In this document: positions 38,718-49,263 of the stretch, in pieces
Layout of the letters: each line of letters begins with the position of its first letter
How positions within the stretch are numbered: the first letter of the stretch is position 1
From: Methanosarcina thermophila TM-1
GTDB taxonomy: Archaea; Halobacteriota; Methanosarcinia; Methanosarcinales; Methanosarcinaceae
Direction: 5' to 3'
Length of the DNA stretch: 64,000 bases
Assembly (NCBI RefSeq): GCF_000969885.1
Contig: NZ_CP009501.1
Coordinates: forward strand, 1,674,001-1,738,000
Made by a program: the position numbers and the translations under genes
The notes under the pieces: model-generated
What the model saw: only the letters and a program-made list of their open reading frames with translations
The model's database searches: none
What the model was told of the DNA's origin: nothing

Positions 38718-39278
38718 TTAACCCTTGACTTTTCTTGTAGATTCCCGATCAAAAAAGATGTTTTTTCCTTTAACACTCAGCGGAAGTCCCATAGCTACAT
38801 CCGCATCTATAATTTTAAAGTAACACGCAGCAGCGCCTGCAGAATAAAGCACGCGGTTGTCGATACAAAGATCCTTTGCTTTTGCTGCTGCTGAGCCCAC
38901 GGCAATTCCGAGGTCAAGGTACTTGATCATACAGTGGGGACCTGAAAATTCTTTCTGAACCTTTCCGTGCTCAAGCATTTCCTTACAGGTTGCAAATCCG
39001 CAGGCTCCACAGTCCAGATTGCTAACGCCTGAAGCCTTCAACCCTATAAGAATAATTGCATTAGCATCCCTGACATTTCTGGCGTCTCGAAGAAGAAACT
39101 TCAGGTTCTTGATTTCGCTTAACTCTTCCATTCGGTCAGCAAGCTCGTCTTTTTCCTCCTTAGAAAGGAGGCAGGTTACAATATCGTCAATTCCTTTTCC
39201 TTTTGGGGCAGTCCGGGCAGCAGTAAGAATTATTTTTGCAAGCAATTCAATAGACTCAAGTTCGGGATTCTGTCTCAT
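38718..39278 (-). CDS. DUF2148 ferredoxin-like domain protein
   Basis: 186 residues, soluble. The cysteine motif NLDCGACGFATCKEML (about 91-106) and a later PHCMIKYLDLGIAVGSAA are the DUF2148 signature, thought to hold an iron-sulfur cluster. The function is unknown. It is divergent from the ArsR-like gene at 39460; the 180-base gap between them holds a double palindrome, so both may be under that regulator. Confidence 0.82.
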   Translation of the reverse strand: MRQNPELESIELLAKIILTAARTAPKGKGIDDIVTCLLSKEEKDELADRMEELSEIKNLKFLLRDARNVRDANAIILIGLKASGVSNLDCGACGFATCKEMLEHGKVQKEFSGPHCMIKYLDLGIAVGSAAAKAKDLCIDNRVLYSAGAAACYFKIIDADVAMGLPLSVKGKNIFFDRESTRKVKG

Positions 39279-39419
39279 GGCAGGAAGTTGAAAATAATAT
39301 TATTTATATCTGAACCAGCAGGAGCAATTCTACAGTTTTTTTTAATTCTCGCTTGTAATTTCCGACTATAATTCTAGCTTACAACTCTTGCTTTTTGTAA
39401 ACTTATTTAGATACTCAGG

Positions 39420-39457
39420 CTGATATATTAATAATCAGCTGATATATTAATGATCAG
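39420..39457. promoter_or_regulatory. Two tandem palindromic operators before the ArsR-like gene
   Basis: Two adjacent 19-bp near-palindromes, CTGATATATTAATAATCAG (39420-39438) and CTGATATATTAATGATCAG (39439-39457), end two bases before the ATG at 39460. The TATATTAAT core can serve as TATA element, so a bound repressor would block transcription. No Shine-Dalgarno is present. Autoregulation by the adjacent winged-helix protein is the simplest reading. Confidence 0.7.
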
Positions 39458-39459
39458 AT

Positions 39460-39798
39460 ATGACACCTGAGAAAGCCGCAAAAAGAAAAGAAGAATGGGT
39501 TGCAAAGATGAAAAAGGAAGGCAGGATGAAAGAGGATATGACAGAAGACCATAAAGCCTGCCTTAATGCACTGCAGAACCCAGTTCGCAGAAACATTCTT
39601 AAAGCCCTTGTTGGGCAGAAAAAGTCGCTGGAAGAAATTAGGACAGAGCTCAAACTCACGGATTCCCAGGCAAGTTACAACCTCAATATGCTGGAAAGTA
39701 CCCTCTGTATTGAAAAAGAGGAGAGCGAAGGAGTTATATATTATGTCCTGACTCCCAGGGGAGAAGGGTATATGGAAAACGTGGAGCTGAAAAAATAA
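39460..39798 (+). CDS. ArsR-like winged helix-turn-helix regulator
   Basis: 112 residues. After a basic N-terminus, NPVRRNILKALVGQKKSLEEI (about 42-62), LTDSQASYNLNMLE as the recognition helix, and a wing leading to YYVLTPRGEGYMENV. This is the ArsR/HTH_20 layout without an obvious metal-binding cysteine pair. It is preceded by two palindromes and probably represses itself and perhaps the divergent DUF2148 gene. Ligand unknown. Confidence 0.8.
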   Translation: MTPEKAAKRKEEWVAKMKKEGRMKEDMTEDHKACLNALQNPVRRNILKALVGQKKSLEEIRTELKLTDSQASYNLNMLESTLCIEKEESEGVIYYVLTPRGEGYMENVELKK

Positions 39799-39869
39799 AG
39801 AAGTCAGGAGAAATAGATCCTCCTGGCACCTGATGTCGTCCGGTTAAAACGGATGTTAATTTTCTGACA

Positions 39870-41359
<1,490 letters not shown>

Positions 41360-41638
41360 TCAGGCGTTTGCTGCCTTGCTAAAGACTTCGGTAAACTCGT
41401 CACACTGAGCAATTATTTTCAAAGCAGCGTCCTTTAAGACCTCAATGGGGTTTGTACCATCGGTTCTGATGTAAAGGATAGGGTCACTAATGCTCACGTA
41501 TTTCATATCGTAAAAGGCAACCTCAACCCTTTTGTCCCTTATAAGGGAGTCCCTAAGCAAATTGAGGAGAGTATGTGTCTCGCCTTTGAGCTCGACTTCA
41601 AGCTCATTGTCTGTTTTGGAAAGAATGTTCAGTTCCAT
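41360..41638 (-). CDS. rpoL: DNA-directed RNA polymerase subunit L
   Basis: 92 residues, the archaeal homolog of Rpb11/AC19 that pairs with RpoD in polymerase assembly. The signature ELEVELKGETHTLLNLLRDSL (about 13-33) and the later VSISDPILYIRTDG are diagnostic. It lies 70 bases downstream of csl4 on the same strand, so the two are likely co-transcribed. Confidence 0.95.
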   Translation of the reverse strand: MELNILSKTDNELEVELKGETHTLLNLLRDSLIRDKRVEVAFYDMKYVSISDPILYIRTDGTNPIEVLKDAALKIIAQCDEFTEVFSKAANA

Positions 41639-41709
41639 TGATGATCACCTGTAAATGGTGAGTAGTGTGATTTATTGTGCAGAAACCCATACCTGCAAGG
41701 AGAAAGAAA

Positions 41710-42648
41710 TTACCTGATCCCTTTCCCGTACTCGGTTGAGATTTTGCGGGTTTCAGTCATATTGCAAACCGGGCATTTAAGCTTTTTCCCTTCAAGCACA
41801 AGTTCCCCTCTGCAATTTGAGCAATAAGCTTTTACAACTCCGAGAGAATCTTCAGCTGTTGTCAAGCGCATCTTTTCAGCATCGATGACCCTTGCACGGA
41901 TTATATCAGAGGGTCTGAATTCATCTGAAAGTCTCTTAACATAGGAGTCACGTACATTTGAGACGTGAATGTCTCCAGTCCGCACATTGACGATTTCCCG
42001 ATCTTCTTTGCCTTCAATTCCTGCAATTTCTACCATTGCTCCGGACTCACGCACGTCAATTATCTTTCCATAAATAACATCCCCCACTTTAAGGATATTC
42101 GGAGTAACTGTACTGGGCCTGACCGAAACTATTCTCGCTCTTCTGTCAATAACAATATTTCCGGTAGCTGAGGAATAAATATCACCGACAGATACCGTTG
42201 TTCCTTCGCCAGGTTTAAACTCTTCTATGGTTCCGATCAGCTCTCCAGGGAGAACAAAACCTCCTTTTTCAAGCTCCTCTTCAGGGGTCGCGGGCTCACA
42301 GGGGGCTCTAGACTCAGGTGCTTCCGTCCTTTCCCTGGAAGCCTTTTTCGGGAAGGGGAACCTTCTCTTTTTACTATGGTCTCCCCTGAAGTGGTCTTTA
42401 GACTGTTCCCTGGGTTGACCTTTAAACTGCTCCTTGGGCTGGTTCCTCGGCTGACCTTTGAACTGGTCTTTGGAATGCTCTTTGGGTTGTTCCCTGAGCT
42501 GACTTTTAAGCTGATCTCTGGACTGGCCTTTTGGTTGGTCCCTGCTTTCTGGAGTGACTTGAGGAGATGCTTTTTCAGTAACTGACTTTCCTACGCTCGG
42601 GCCAGTCAATTTCTTTCTCGTAGTTTTACTTTTTCGGATTCTAATCAT
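41710..42648 (-). CDS. csl4: Exosome RNA-binding subunit Csl4 with a long repetitive N-terminal extension
   Basis: 312 residues; archaeal Csl4 is normally near 190. The conserved part begins at about 131 (GFVLPGELIGTIEEFKPGEG). It continues through an S1 domain (about 170-260) and ends in a zinc ribbon (CSNCRGEL...KCPVC). It caps the exosome and recruits RNA. The extra 130 residues are basic and low in complexity, with units of the type QPKEQxKDQ/QPREQSKDH, and are probably disordered; they could contact RNA. No Met near residue 131 gives an alternative short start, so the extension is probably translated. Confidence 0.93.
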   Translation of the reverse strand: MIRIRKSKTTRKKLTGPSVGKSVTEKASPQVTPESRDQPKGQSRDQLKSQLREQPKEHSKDQFKGQPRNQPKEQFKGQPREQSKDHFRGDHSKKRRFPFPKKASRERTEAPESRAPCEPATPEEELEKGGFVLPGELIGTIEEFKPGEGTTVSVGDIYSSATGNIVIDRRARIVSVRPSTVTPNILKVGDVIYGKIIDVRESGAMVEIAGIEGKEDREIVNVRTGDIHVSNVRDSYVKRLSDEFRPSDIIRARVIDAEKMRLTTAEDSLGVVKAYCSNCRGELVLEGKKLKCPVCNMTETRKISTEYGKGIR

Positions 42649-42955
42649 AATCCCTCATTTGAATTATCGTTAATAGTCAATATAATTAGTAATTGCAGTA
42701 ATTGTCATTGACATACAATACTGGCAGCCGTCCAATCGAATATCGGCAACATTCAATCGACAGATAATCAACTATCAGGAGAGGGGACAGATTGCCACGC
42801 TCGTATATCTGCCATTTTTTGTCCCTATTGATGTACTTATCTAGTTCGATATGAACAGGCATATCCGTTATAAGCAGCTTTATCGGTCTCTTTTTGAGGT
42901 AAAGCCTTGATGCTGCACTATAAAATCCGATGCCTTAAACGGTACTGCGCATTGA
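42649..42955. other. Intergenic region upstream of csl4
   Basis: 307 bases with a few short direct repeats (ATCGAC/TCAATCGA). It should hold the csl4-rpoL promoter. No gene is recognised. Confidence 0.4.
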
Positions 42956-43549
42956 TTATCCGGAGACCTTAATCCTGTAGATCTCGACCTCAATAACCTT
43001 TCTTTCTTTTTTATGGAAATCAAAGGTTCGTTTTATGGGGAATTTTGCAACGTAGGAATGTGTAATGACCGCAGGCTTAATGAACTTTTGGATAAAAGCA
43101 AGGCTTCCACGGTTGTGAATTGAGTATATCACTTCACTTGTTCTTAATGCTGACGAAAGAAAAGGTCTGTCCCTGCCTTTAACTCTTGCCCCGAAAGGAG
43201 GGTTCATGACCGTGGTTTTTACATGTTCTGTAATATCGTTAATGTCCGATAATACAAACTCCACTTCAACTCCCAGTTTTTCAGCATTTTTCTTTGCTAT
43301 CTCAAGAGCTTTCGGGTCCGCATCATACCCAATAACCCTCTTTGCTCCCAGAAGTTTAGCCCCGATTGCAAGGATTCCGGTACCGCAGCCCAGATCCTGC
43401 ACCGAGTCATCAAGATCTCCCTGCATATAAGCAAAGTGAAGAATCTCCGCAGCCAGAGGAGGAGGAGTCTGGTACTGCTCCAGTTCAAGTTCAGGATCGG
43501 AAAAGTTTTCCAGTTCTTCGAGCAGCATCTCAAGCTTTCGTTGTTTCAT
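42956..43549 (-). CDS. METTL5-family methyltransferase
   Basis: 197 residues. SAM-binding motif DLGCGTGIL (52-60), acidic GYDADP (74-79) and the catalytic NPPF (116-119) typical of N6-adenine methyltransferases. The N-terminal LEQYQTPPPLAAEIL is the METTL5 hallmark. Eukaryotic METTL5 methylates 18S rRNA; an rRNA target is likely here as well. It lies between csl4 and dph2 on the same strand, a common archaeal neighbourhood. Confidence 0.9.
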   Translation of the reverse strand: MKQRKLEMLLEELENFSDPELELEQYQTPPPLAAEILHFAYMQGDLDDSVQDLGCGTGILAIGAKLLGAKRVIGYDADPKALEIAKKNAEKLGVEVEFVLSDINDITEHVKTTVMNPPFGARVKGRDRPFLSSALRTSEVIYSIHNRGSLAFIQKFIKPAVITHSYVAKFPIKRTFDFHKKERKVIEVEIYRIKVSG

Positions 43550-43649
43550 TCCATCGACTTTAATTTTCTATTTACGTTTTAATACCGTATTTTAATTCTT
43601 TATTTATATATTTTAGCACTTAAATTATTCCACAGGATCAGAGGTAAGA

Positions 43650-44657
43650 TTACACAGGTTCCTCGGTTATTTCATCGAGCACAAGGTTTTCCCATTCCCG
43701 TTCTCCGAGTACGATTTCAAATTCCTGGGGCGTAAGCATTGGAGAGGGAAAACGTCCTGCCTCATCGATTGCGAGCCTGGGGCAGGCGGTGTTTACGAAA
43801 GCATCCACCTTGAACTGGAGAAGCTGATCCGGAGTTACAAGATCAATCAGGATAAGGTGTGCTTCTTTTCCATGATTTTTCGCGAGCGCTTTCAAAGAGT
43901 GAGCCAGTTCCATCCGTTCCTGCCCATTTTTGCTTGAGACGATTATCCCGAAAACCTCCGCATCCAGAGACTTTGCAATTACCGCACTCCGCTGGCGAAG
44001 GATTCTTGAGGGATCAACCTCACGAACTTCCCCGGTGAAAGGATCGGCTGCAAGAACCCTCTTCTTTGTGGAGAGGGCTACACCCAGAGGATGGAAGTCA
44101 CCACTTCCTATATAGAGGTATTCATCACAAACCTCGTTCCTTGCCGCCGAAAAATTGCAGCCCAGTACCTGACCCGGATACGCAAGCCTGGAGTCACCAC
44201 GCCCAATTACACAGGTTTTCCCATTCGCCTTAAGGACAGCACAGGCTTCAGGGAGCTTATGGATATGCTGGATAGTACTAATCAGCCCTATACCCTGCCC
44301 CTTAAGCTCAGGGACAGCTTTCTCAACAACAGGTCGAATATCAACTGCCGAGCGCGTTTCTATGAAATAGACCTTTTCGGAAAGTTTTGTATCCTCAAGC
44401 TCGGCATGTCCAAAATGGAAGAGGACGTCAACCTGCCCGAGCAAAGTTTTATCCAGGTCACACGCCCCAAAACAGGGGTTTCCTGAAATAATAATCTCGG
44501 CACCAGTAGCCTCTTCAACCTTTTTTGCGAGCTCAGGGCCTTTTCTTTTGAGCCCTTCAGGAAACTGGAAACCTACGGTTTTTGCTTCCAATTTTTTTAT
44601 TACACTGATAATGTATTCAGTCCTTAAGTCAAACGCGTCACTTGTCTCCAAAGACAT
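43650..44657 (-). CDS. dph2: 2-(3-amino-3-carboxypropyl)histidine synthase (Dph2)
   Basis: About 335 residues. First step of diphthamide synthesis on elongation factor 2, by radical SAM-like chemistry. Three cysteines for the 4Fe-4S cluster are visible: GNPCFGACD (about 60-67), [10 protein letters not shown] and [13 protein letters not shown]. The start at 44657 (MSLETSD) is preferred; a longer start at 44687 adds ten residues. The gene overlaps the end of the upstream phosphoribosyltransferase gene, so the two are translationally coupled. Confidence 0.92.
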   Translation of the reverse strand: MSLETSDAFDLRTEYIISVIKKLEAKTVGFQFPEGLKRKGPELAKKVEEATGAEIIISGNPCFGACDLDKTLLGQVDVLFHFGHAELEDTKLSEKVYFIETRSAVDIRPVVEKAVPELKGQGIGLISTIQHIHKLPEACAVLKANGKTCVIGRGDSRLAYPGQVLGCNFSAARNEVCDEYLYIGSGDFHPLGVALSTKKRVLAADPFTGEVREVDPSRILRQRSAVIAKSLDAEVFGIIVSSKNGQERMELAHSLKALAKNHGKEAHLILIDLVTPDQLLQFKVDAFVNTACPRLAIDEAGRFPSPMLTPQEFEIVLGEREWENLVLDEITEEPV

Positions 44658-45210
44658 TCTTGATCTCCACGCCTTTCTCGCCCACATCGATCGTTACCAG
44701 GATTTTAGGCTCAACCCCGTGTTCCTTTATCTGTAAATAACCTGTCCCGCGTCCGATAACGGAGATAACATCCACAACCTCTACACCCATGTTTTTCAGG
44801 GCTTTTATAAGGGCTACCAAGGTTCCACCAGTACTGATTACATCATCCACAATAATTACCCGGTCACCTTTCTTGAGCCCGTTTATGTAAAGGACTCCTT
44901 TCGAATATCCTGTGCTCTGAGAAAGTTCTACCTCTCCTTCAAGGTAATAGGGTCGCTTCCGGATAATGGTTAGAGGAACTCCGGTTTTGAGGGAAAGGGC
45001 GATTGCCACAGGAATACCCATAGCCTCTATAGTGACAACAGTATCAACTTCTTCCATATCGGTAATCGTAAGGATAAAATCCGCGATTTCCTCAACCAGG
45101 CGGGGATCTATGGAAGGCACGCCATCAGAAATCGGATGGATAAAGTAATTATACTCCCCCCGCTTGATTACAGGAGAATTAATTAGTGAGCTTTTCAGTC
45201 TTTCAAGCAT
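44638..45210 (-). CDS. hpt: Purine phosphoribosyltransferase (hypoxanthine/adenine type)
   Basis: 190 residues. The PRPP-binding loop [10 protein letters not shown] (121-130) and the preceding TIRKRPYY and YINGLKKGD segments match archaeal Hpt. It joins hypoxanthine or guanine to PRPP in purine salvage; adenine use cannot be excluded. It overlaps dph2 by about 20 bases and is the first gene of that pair. Confidence 0.9.
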   Translation of the reverse strand: MLERLKSSLINSPVIKRGEYNYFIHPISDGVPSIDPRLVEEIADFILTITDMEEVDTVVTIEAMGIPVAIALSLKTGVPLTIIRKRPYYLEGEVELSQSTGYSKGVLYINGLKKGDRVIIVDDVISTGGTLVALIKALKNMGVEVVDVISVIGRGTGYLQIKEHGVEPKILVTIDVGEKGVEIKNVFGDK

Positions 45211-45575
45211 AGTTTTAACTCTTTTTTTGGCTGTTGCGATATTCCTGCTAAAGAATTGTATTGTATTAATAAAGTATTATTTCTACTAATAAAGAATTCT
45301 GTATCCTTACCCTTAATCTATACGCATACACCCCTCGCCAAGAGCGAAGACCTGAATATTTCATGGGATAGTAAACTGACATCAGAAAAGGTTAAAAATA
45401 CTATATTTTAGTTTTCCAATCTCTGTATGCCCACAAATCACATGAGCTTATATAAGTAATTATGTAGTATTGACAGATTTAAGAATTTAAGTTAAGGCAG
45501 TCCGGAAGGTCAAAGCGAGAATTAAACGGTTTGAGAGGGCTCAGGTATGAAAAAGCCAGTAATTAAAAAGAAAGA
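45211..45575. other. Intergenic spacer upstream of hpt
   Basis: 365 bases, AT-rich, holding the hpt promoter on its left. An insertion sequence begins at the right end. No gene is recognised. Confidence 0.45.
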
Positions 45576-46512
45576 GAAAAACTGGCTCTGTAGAAATCCT
45601 TAATTTAATCCATAATAATTGTATTACTTTTTTGTTTATATTATAGACTATTAGTTTAACTTTTACTTCTTTTACTTGATTTCTAACCTTTCTTGCTCTT
45701 AATGTTTCTCCAAATTTTCTTTTTACAACAGATATTATTGTCTCTACTATATTCCTTCTATTGTATTTGATCTTATCAAAGTCTTTGTTTAATTGTTTTC
45801 TATATTTTCCGTTTATTCTCTTTCTTTTTCTTTCTCTCAAAGGTACTATTGAATCTGCTTTTATCTCTTCTCTTATTAGAGTATGAATTTCTTCGGAATC
45901 ATATCCTTTATCCATCACATAACATTGAGACTTTCTTGACTTGTTTGATTGTCTTATCAGAGTCTTTGCATGCTTGACATCATGATCTGTTTTTTGGCTA
46001 ATTTTCCATCCTAATATTACTTTTTTAATAGTGTCTACTGATATTGAAGTTTTAAGGAAGCTCCTTCGGAGCTTCCCTGTTCTCTTAGAATAATAATGAC
46101 TTGCATAAGAACTCGTAAATCCTGTTGCATCAATTGCCGTAATGAGAACTTTTTCTCCATGTGAGTAAAATAGTTTTAGAGTTTTTGACAAAATTAGGTT
46201 AAACAATGAAGAGGGAATTCTGGACACAAACTTTTGAAGAGTAGTGTAATGAGGAACCTTATCAAGGTCAAGTTTTTCCTTTATACTGTTCATGAGGTCA
46301 ACAAGTTCTACAAAGTCACGGTAGTCTGTACTTATATACTCCTTCAATAAAACAAGAACAAGAAGCTGATGTTGAGTATAAACACGTTTGGAATATTTGC
46401 AGGAGTAAAGGTTCAGTCTGGAAGACTGAACCGTTTTAAGACTGAGATCAATAAATTTAATATACTTATTTGATGACAATAGCAATTGCTCCTTTGTTTT
46501 TTGTGTGGACAA
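45541..46512 (-). CDS. IS5-family transposase whose stop codon lies outside the element
   Basis: 323 residues. DDE catalytic residues are recognisable: D in [10 protein letters not shown] in [12 protein letters not shown] in [18 protein letters not shown]. The frame has no stop before the left terminal repeat. It passes through it (RISTEP) and ends 43 bases beyond, so the last 14 or so residues come from host flanking DNA. The C-terminus would therefore vary with insertion site. Otherwise the gene looks intact and active. Confidence 0.9.
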   Translation of the reverse strand: MSTQKTKEQLLLSSNKYIKFIDLSLKTVQSSRLNLYSCKYSKRVYTQHQLLVLVLLKEYISTDYRDFVELVDLMNSIKEKLDLDKVPHYTTLQKFVSRIPSSLFNLILSKTLKLFYSHGEKVLITAIDATGFTSSYASHYYSKRTGKLRRSFLKTSISVDTIKKVILGWKISQKTDHDVKHAKTLIRQSNKSRKSQCYVMDKGYDSEEIHTLIREEIKADSIVPLRERKRKRINGKYRKQLNKDFDKIKYNRRNIVETIISVVKRKFGETLRARKVRNQVKEVKVKLIVYNINKKVIQLLWIKLRISTEPVFLFLFNYWLFHT

Positions 46513-46599
46513 AAAAATTAAGGAGCATTTTTACAATTTTATTTTTATAATTTTTGGGTAAAAACAGAATTTAGAGGATTTCTACAGAGCCGAAAAACT
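45576..46599. mobile_element. Complete IS5-family insertion sequence with 8-bp target duplication
   Basis: Perfect 17-bp terminal inverted repeats GGCTCTGTAGAAATCCT at 45584-45600 and 46575-46591 bound a 1008-bp element. The 8-bp direct repeat GAAAAACT flanks it (45576-45583 and 46592-46599). Intact ends, an intact transposase and a perfect target duplication indicate recent transposition. An 8-bp duplication fits the ISH1-like subgroup of IS5. Confidence 0.92.
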
Positions 46600-46758
46600 A
46601 AAAAATAAAAAGGAAGCGAAAAAGGAAAATTTAATGATTACTGGAAACCTCTGGCATAGTAGATAATTCTTTCTACAAAGGCTTAAACATGTTTTATTCC
46701 CATCGCTTATTCTATAAACCTCATTTTTTCAGGGATTGACATTCTCTTCTGAATTTTT

Positions 46759-47865
46759 TCAGGGATTGACATTCTCTTCTGAATCAAGCAGTCCGAGAAC
46801 CACATAAGGATTATTTCCTGCCTGCTTCATTTCATTCAGGGTAGCTTCATCAATGTCTGTTACGGAAATTACCGAGACAAGCTCCTCAGTATCCCAGTTT
46901 TCTTTATCCATAAGCCAGAGATCCGCTAAATACTTTGAAATCCAGGCAGGATCATCGGCTTTTGCCCCGCATTCGGCATTGACAATATCAAAGTTAAATC
47001 CAAGAACTACGGCTTTCATAGTCCCAGCATTCTTATCCGTAACCACGAAGATTCCTGCAGGAGAGCCTCCAAGGGCTTCTTTTTCATCATCGGTCAGTGA
47101 AGATACCCAGATTCCTCCTTTTCCGGGAGTTGTGTCCCAGCGTTTTACGAAAACATCTTCTTTGCACCAACTGGGGCAGGAGAAAACCGTATAGCTTACA
47201 TTCTCCTCAAGCGGATAGTTTTCTTCCATCCAGTTTGCAAGCACAAAGCCACTGGAGACCCCTGGACAGAAATGGTTGTGAAGCTCTAAGCACTGCATAA
47301 GCTCATAATCGAGTTTCCCGGTAGCCCAGCCATTGCAAATTGTAAGAATTGCAAACTCTCGCCCGTTAAAGATCGTTGAGTTTACCTTTTCACCCCATGC
47401 AGCTTTCGACTTCGGTGTTTTCGAAAGCTTATCGAAATCTATGTTTTCCGTTACCTGATAACTTATTTCACTTTCGTTTTCGTAAGAGACCTCGATATAA
47501 GTACAGTTTCCGCTGCATTTATCGAAGAAAGCAAACCATAGAGGGCTGTTCCTTGCGTTCTGGACTACAAGAAGATTCTGTGTATACAGGAGATCTCTAT
47601 CATAAAATTCCGAGTAAAAATCGTCCAGGAAAGCATAAGATCCCGCAGGGGAACCTATATCCGTAATAATGAGAGTCTCTTCCGGTTCTATACCTCCAAG
47701 GCTTGCTTCGGCTGCACTAAAAACCTCAGCCATAAGCTCAGAGTTATCAGCTTCGGTTGCCGCCCCTATAGTAGACCCGAGGGATAAAATGAGGGCTGCT
47801 AGGAAAACCAGGAAGAAGATTCTTGCTTTGATATTCTTCATATTCATAACGCCTGCTCCTATCAT
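46759..47865 (-). CDS. Exported FmdE-family protein
   Basis: About 368 residues. A signal peptide (about 10-35, ending TIGAA) precedes an N-terminal domain of unknown fold and the FmdE domain. The FmdE signature is visible as CLELHNHFCPGVSSGFVLANWM. A second cysteine pair follows (SCPSWCKEDVF), and the fold continues to about 325. FmdE is linked to the molybdenum formylmethanofuran dehydrogenase operon, but this copy carries a signal peptide, so it probably acts outside the cell. The ATG at 47865 is chosen from GGAGG 7 bases upstream; an ATG at 47925 is possible. Confidence 0.82.
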   Translation of the reverse strand: MIGAGVMNMKNIKARIFFLVFLAALILSLGSTIGAATEADNSELMAEVFSAAEASLGGIEPEETLIITDIGSPAGSYAFLDDFYSEFYDRDLLYTQNLLVVQNARNSPLWFAFFDKCSGNCTYIEVSYENESEISYQVTENIDFDKLSKTPKSKAAWGEKVNSTIFNGREFAILTICNGWATGKLDYELMQCLELHNHFCPGVSSGFVLANWMEENYPLEENVSYTVFSCPSWCKEDVFVKRWDTTPGKGGIWVSSLTDDEKEALGGSPAGIFVVTDKNAGTMKAVVLGFNFDIVNAECGAKADDPAWISKYLADLWLMDKENWDTEELVSVISVTDIDEATLNEMKQAGNNPYVVLGLLDSEENVNP

Positions 47866-48220
47866 GCTTTTTCCTCCACTATTCATTAACCCGATTTCTT
47901 TACAGTCTGACAATATAGATAGCACATATCAGAAAGTAAAGTTTAATGTTTAAGATAAAAGTTTAATTTAGTAATTTTTAGTGTTACAAAAGATGATAAA
48001 AATAATACATAAAACTTTCTAGTTTCGTTAACACTGAGAATATCTAGAGAAATATAAAAGAGGAATAAAAATATGCGGTAGCTGGTGAGCAAGGAAGTGT
48101 AACGAGGATGAATCTAAAAAGATTTAGAAGTGATCGAATTATTAACTGTTCAATAATTGAAAACAAATAAAAAGTTAATAAAAAGCTAATAAAAGGAGAA
48201 TAAAGGATTAAACAGGGAAG
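47866..48220. other. Intergenic spacer, nothing recognised
   Basis: 355 AT-rich bases between two minus-strand genes. It should contain the promoter of the FmdE-family gene. Short direct repeats of AATAAAAAG type only. Confidence 0.4.
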
Positions 48221-49150
48221 TTAAGGACAGACAAGAGTGTCAAAAAGCCCTAGTATGATTTCTGCCAGTTCCCTGCTCTTTTCAGTTGAGGTCATTATGG
48301 TGTCGGCGCGGATGGCACGGCATCCAATCCTCTCAAAAGCGAATTCATCAGCCTGATCCCTTTCATCGAAAACAAAGACATCCAGGAAATCCTGATAATA
48401 TTCTGCAACTCCCATTGAAGAGACCTCAAGCCCTGATGCTGCCATCAGTTTGCCGGCGGGCCCGCTTACAGGGGCATTGCCAATAATCGGGCTGACTGCC
48501 ACGACCATTTTCTTTTTCAGAATATCTCTCATGCCTGGCAGGGATATAATGGGACCGATACTCGTAATCGGATTACTTGGTCCTATAAGGACTTTGTCAT
48601 CATTTTCCAGGGCTTCGAGTACTTTTGGAGAAATTGAGGCTTCGGAAACTCCCCTTATCTCAACCCCAAGCACGTCGGGTTCTCCATGTCTCCCGATCCA
48701 GAAATCCTGGAAATGCATAACGCCTTCTGGAGTTTCTATATAGGTGAAAATTGGATCGTCAGACATAGGCAAAATTTTTGCTTTAATTCCGAAGATTGAT
48801 GCAAGCTCTAAAGTTGCATCTGTAAGGGAAATTCCCTGCCTGAGAAAATTCGAGCGAATAATATGGGTTGCCCTGTCCTTGTCTCCCAATTTCATACTCT
48901 CTGTGACACCAAGTTCCTTCATACGCTCATAAGTAAGGAAGGTGTCGTCTTTGATGCCCCACCACCTTTTTCGGTCAATCTGGTCTGAAAACAGATAGAG
49001 CACTGTATCCAGGTCAGGACAAATCATGTTTCCCGAAACCCAGAGGTCTTCAGCAGTGTTTACAACAACGGTCAGTTCCTCCGCAGGGAGGATTTCCTTG
49101 AGTCCGTCAAGGAGCTTTGGAGTTCCAGTGCCGCCTGAAAAAATAATCAT
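48221..49150 (-). CDS. cofD: 2-phospho-L-lactate transferase (coenzyme F420 biosynthesis)
   Basis: 309 residues, the usual length. Joins the lactyl-phospho group to the deazaflavin Fo. The N-terminal nucleotide motif SGGTGTPKLLDGL (about 5-17), NTAEDLWVSG (about 31-40), PDLDTVLYL and GPSNPITSIGPI (about 195-206) are typical of CofD. F420 is the electron carrier of the Frh hydrogenase encoded at the right end of this window. It is divergent from the HD-domain gene, with 113 bases between. Confidence 0.94.
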   Translation of the reverse strand: MIIFSGGTGTPKLLDGLKEILPAEELTVVVNTAEDLWVSGNMICPDLDTVLYLFSDQIDRKRWWGIKDDTFLTYERMKELGVTESMKLGDKDRATHIIRSNFLRQGISLTDATLELASIFGIKAKILPMSDDPIFTYIETPEGVMHFQDFWIGRHGEPDVLGVEIRGVSEASISPKVLEALENDDKVLIGPSNPITSIGPIISLPGMRDILKKKMVVAVSPIIGNAPVSGPAGKLMAASGLEVSSMGVAEYYQDFLDVFVFDERDQADEFAFERIGCRAIRADTIMTSTEKSRELAEIILGLFDTLVCP

Positions 49151-49233
49151 GATAATACCTATTCCAGCTTTCTTTTAAACTTTCGGATAGAGGGTATTTC
49201 TGCAAATCTACAATATCAGAGTAATAGTAACAG

Positions 49234-49244
49234 CAATATATAAT
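49234..49244 (+). promoter_or_regulatory. TATA element of the HD-domain gene
   Basis: CAATATATAATG is centred about 25 bases before the ATG at 49264. That places the expected transcription start at or next to the start codon, and no Shine-Dalgarno is present, so the mRNA may be leaderless. Confidence 0.5.
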
Positions 49245-49263
49245 GAAATCTGTCTAAAGAATA

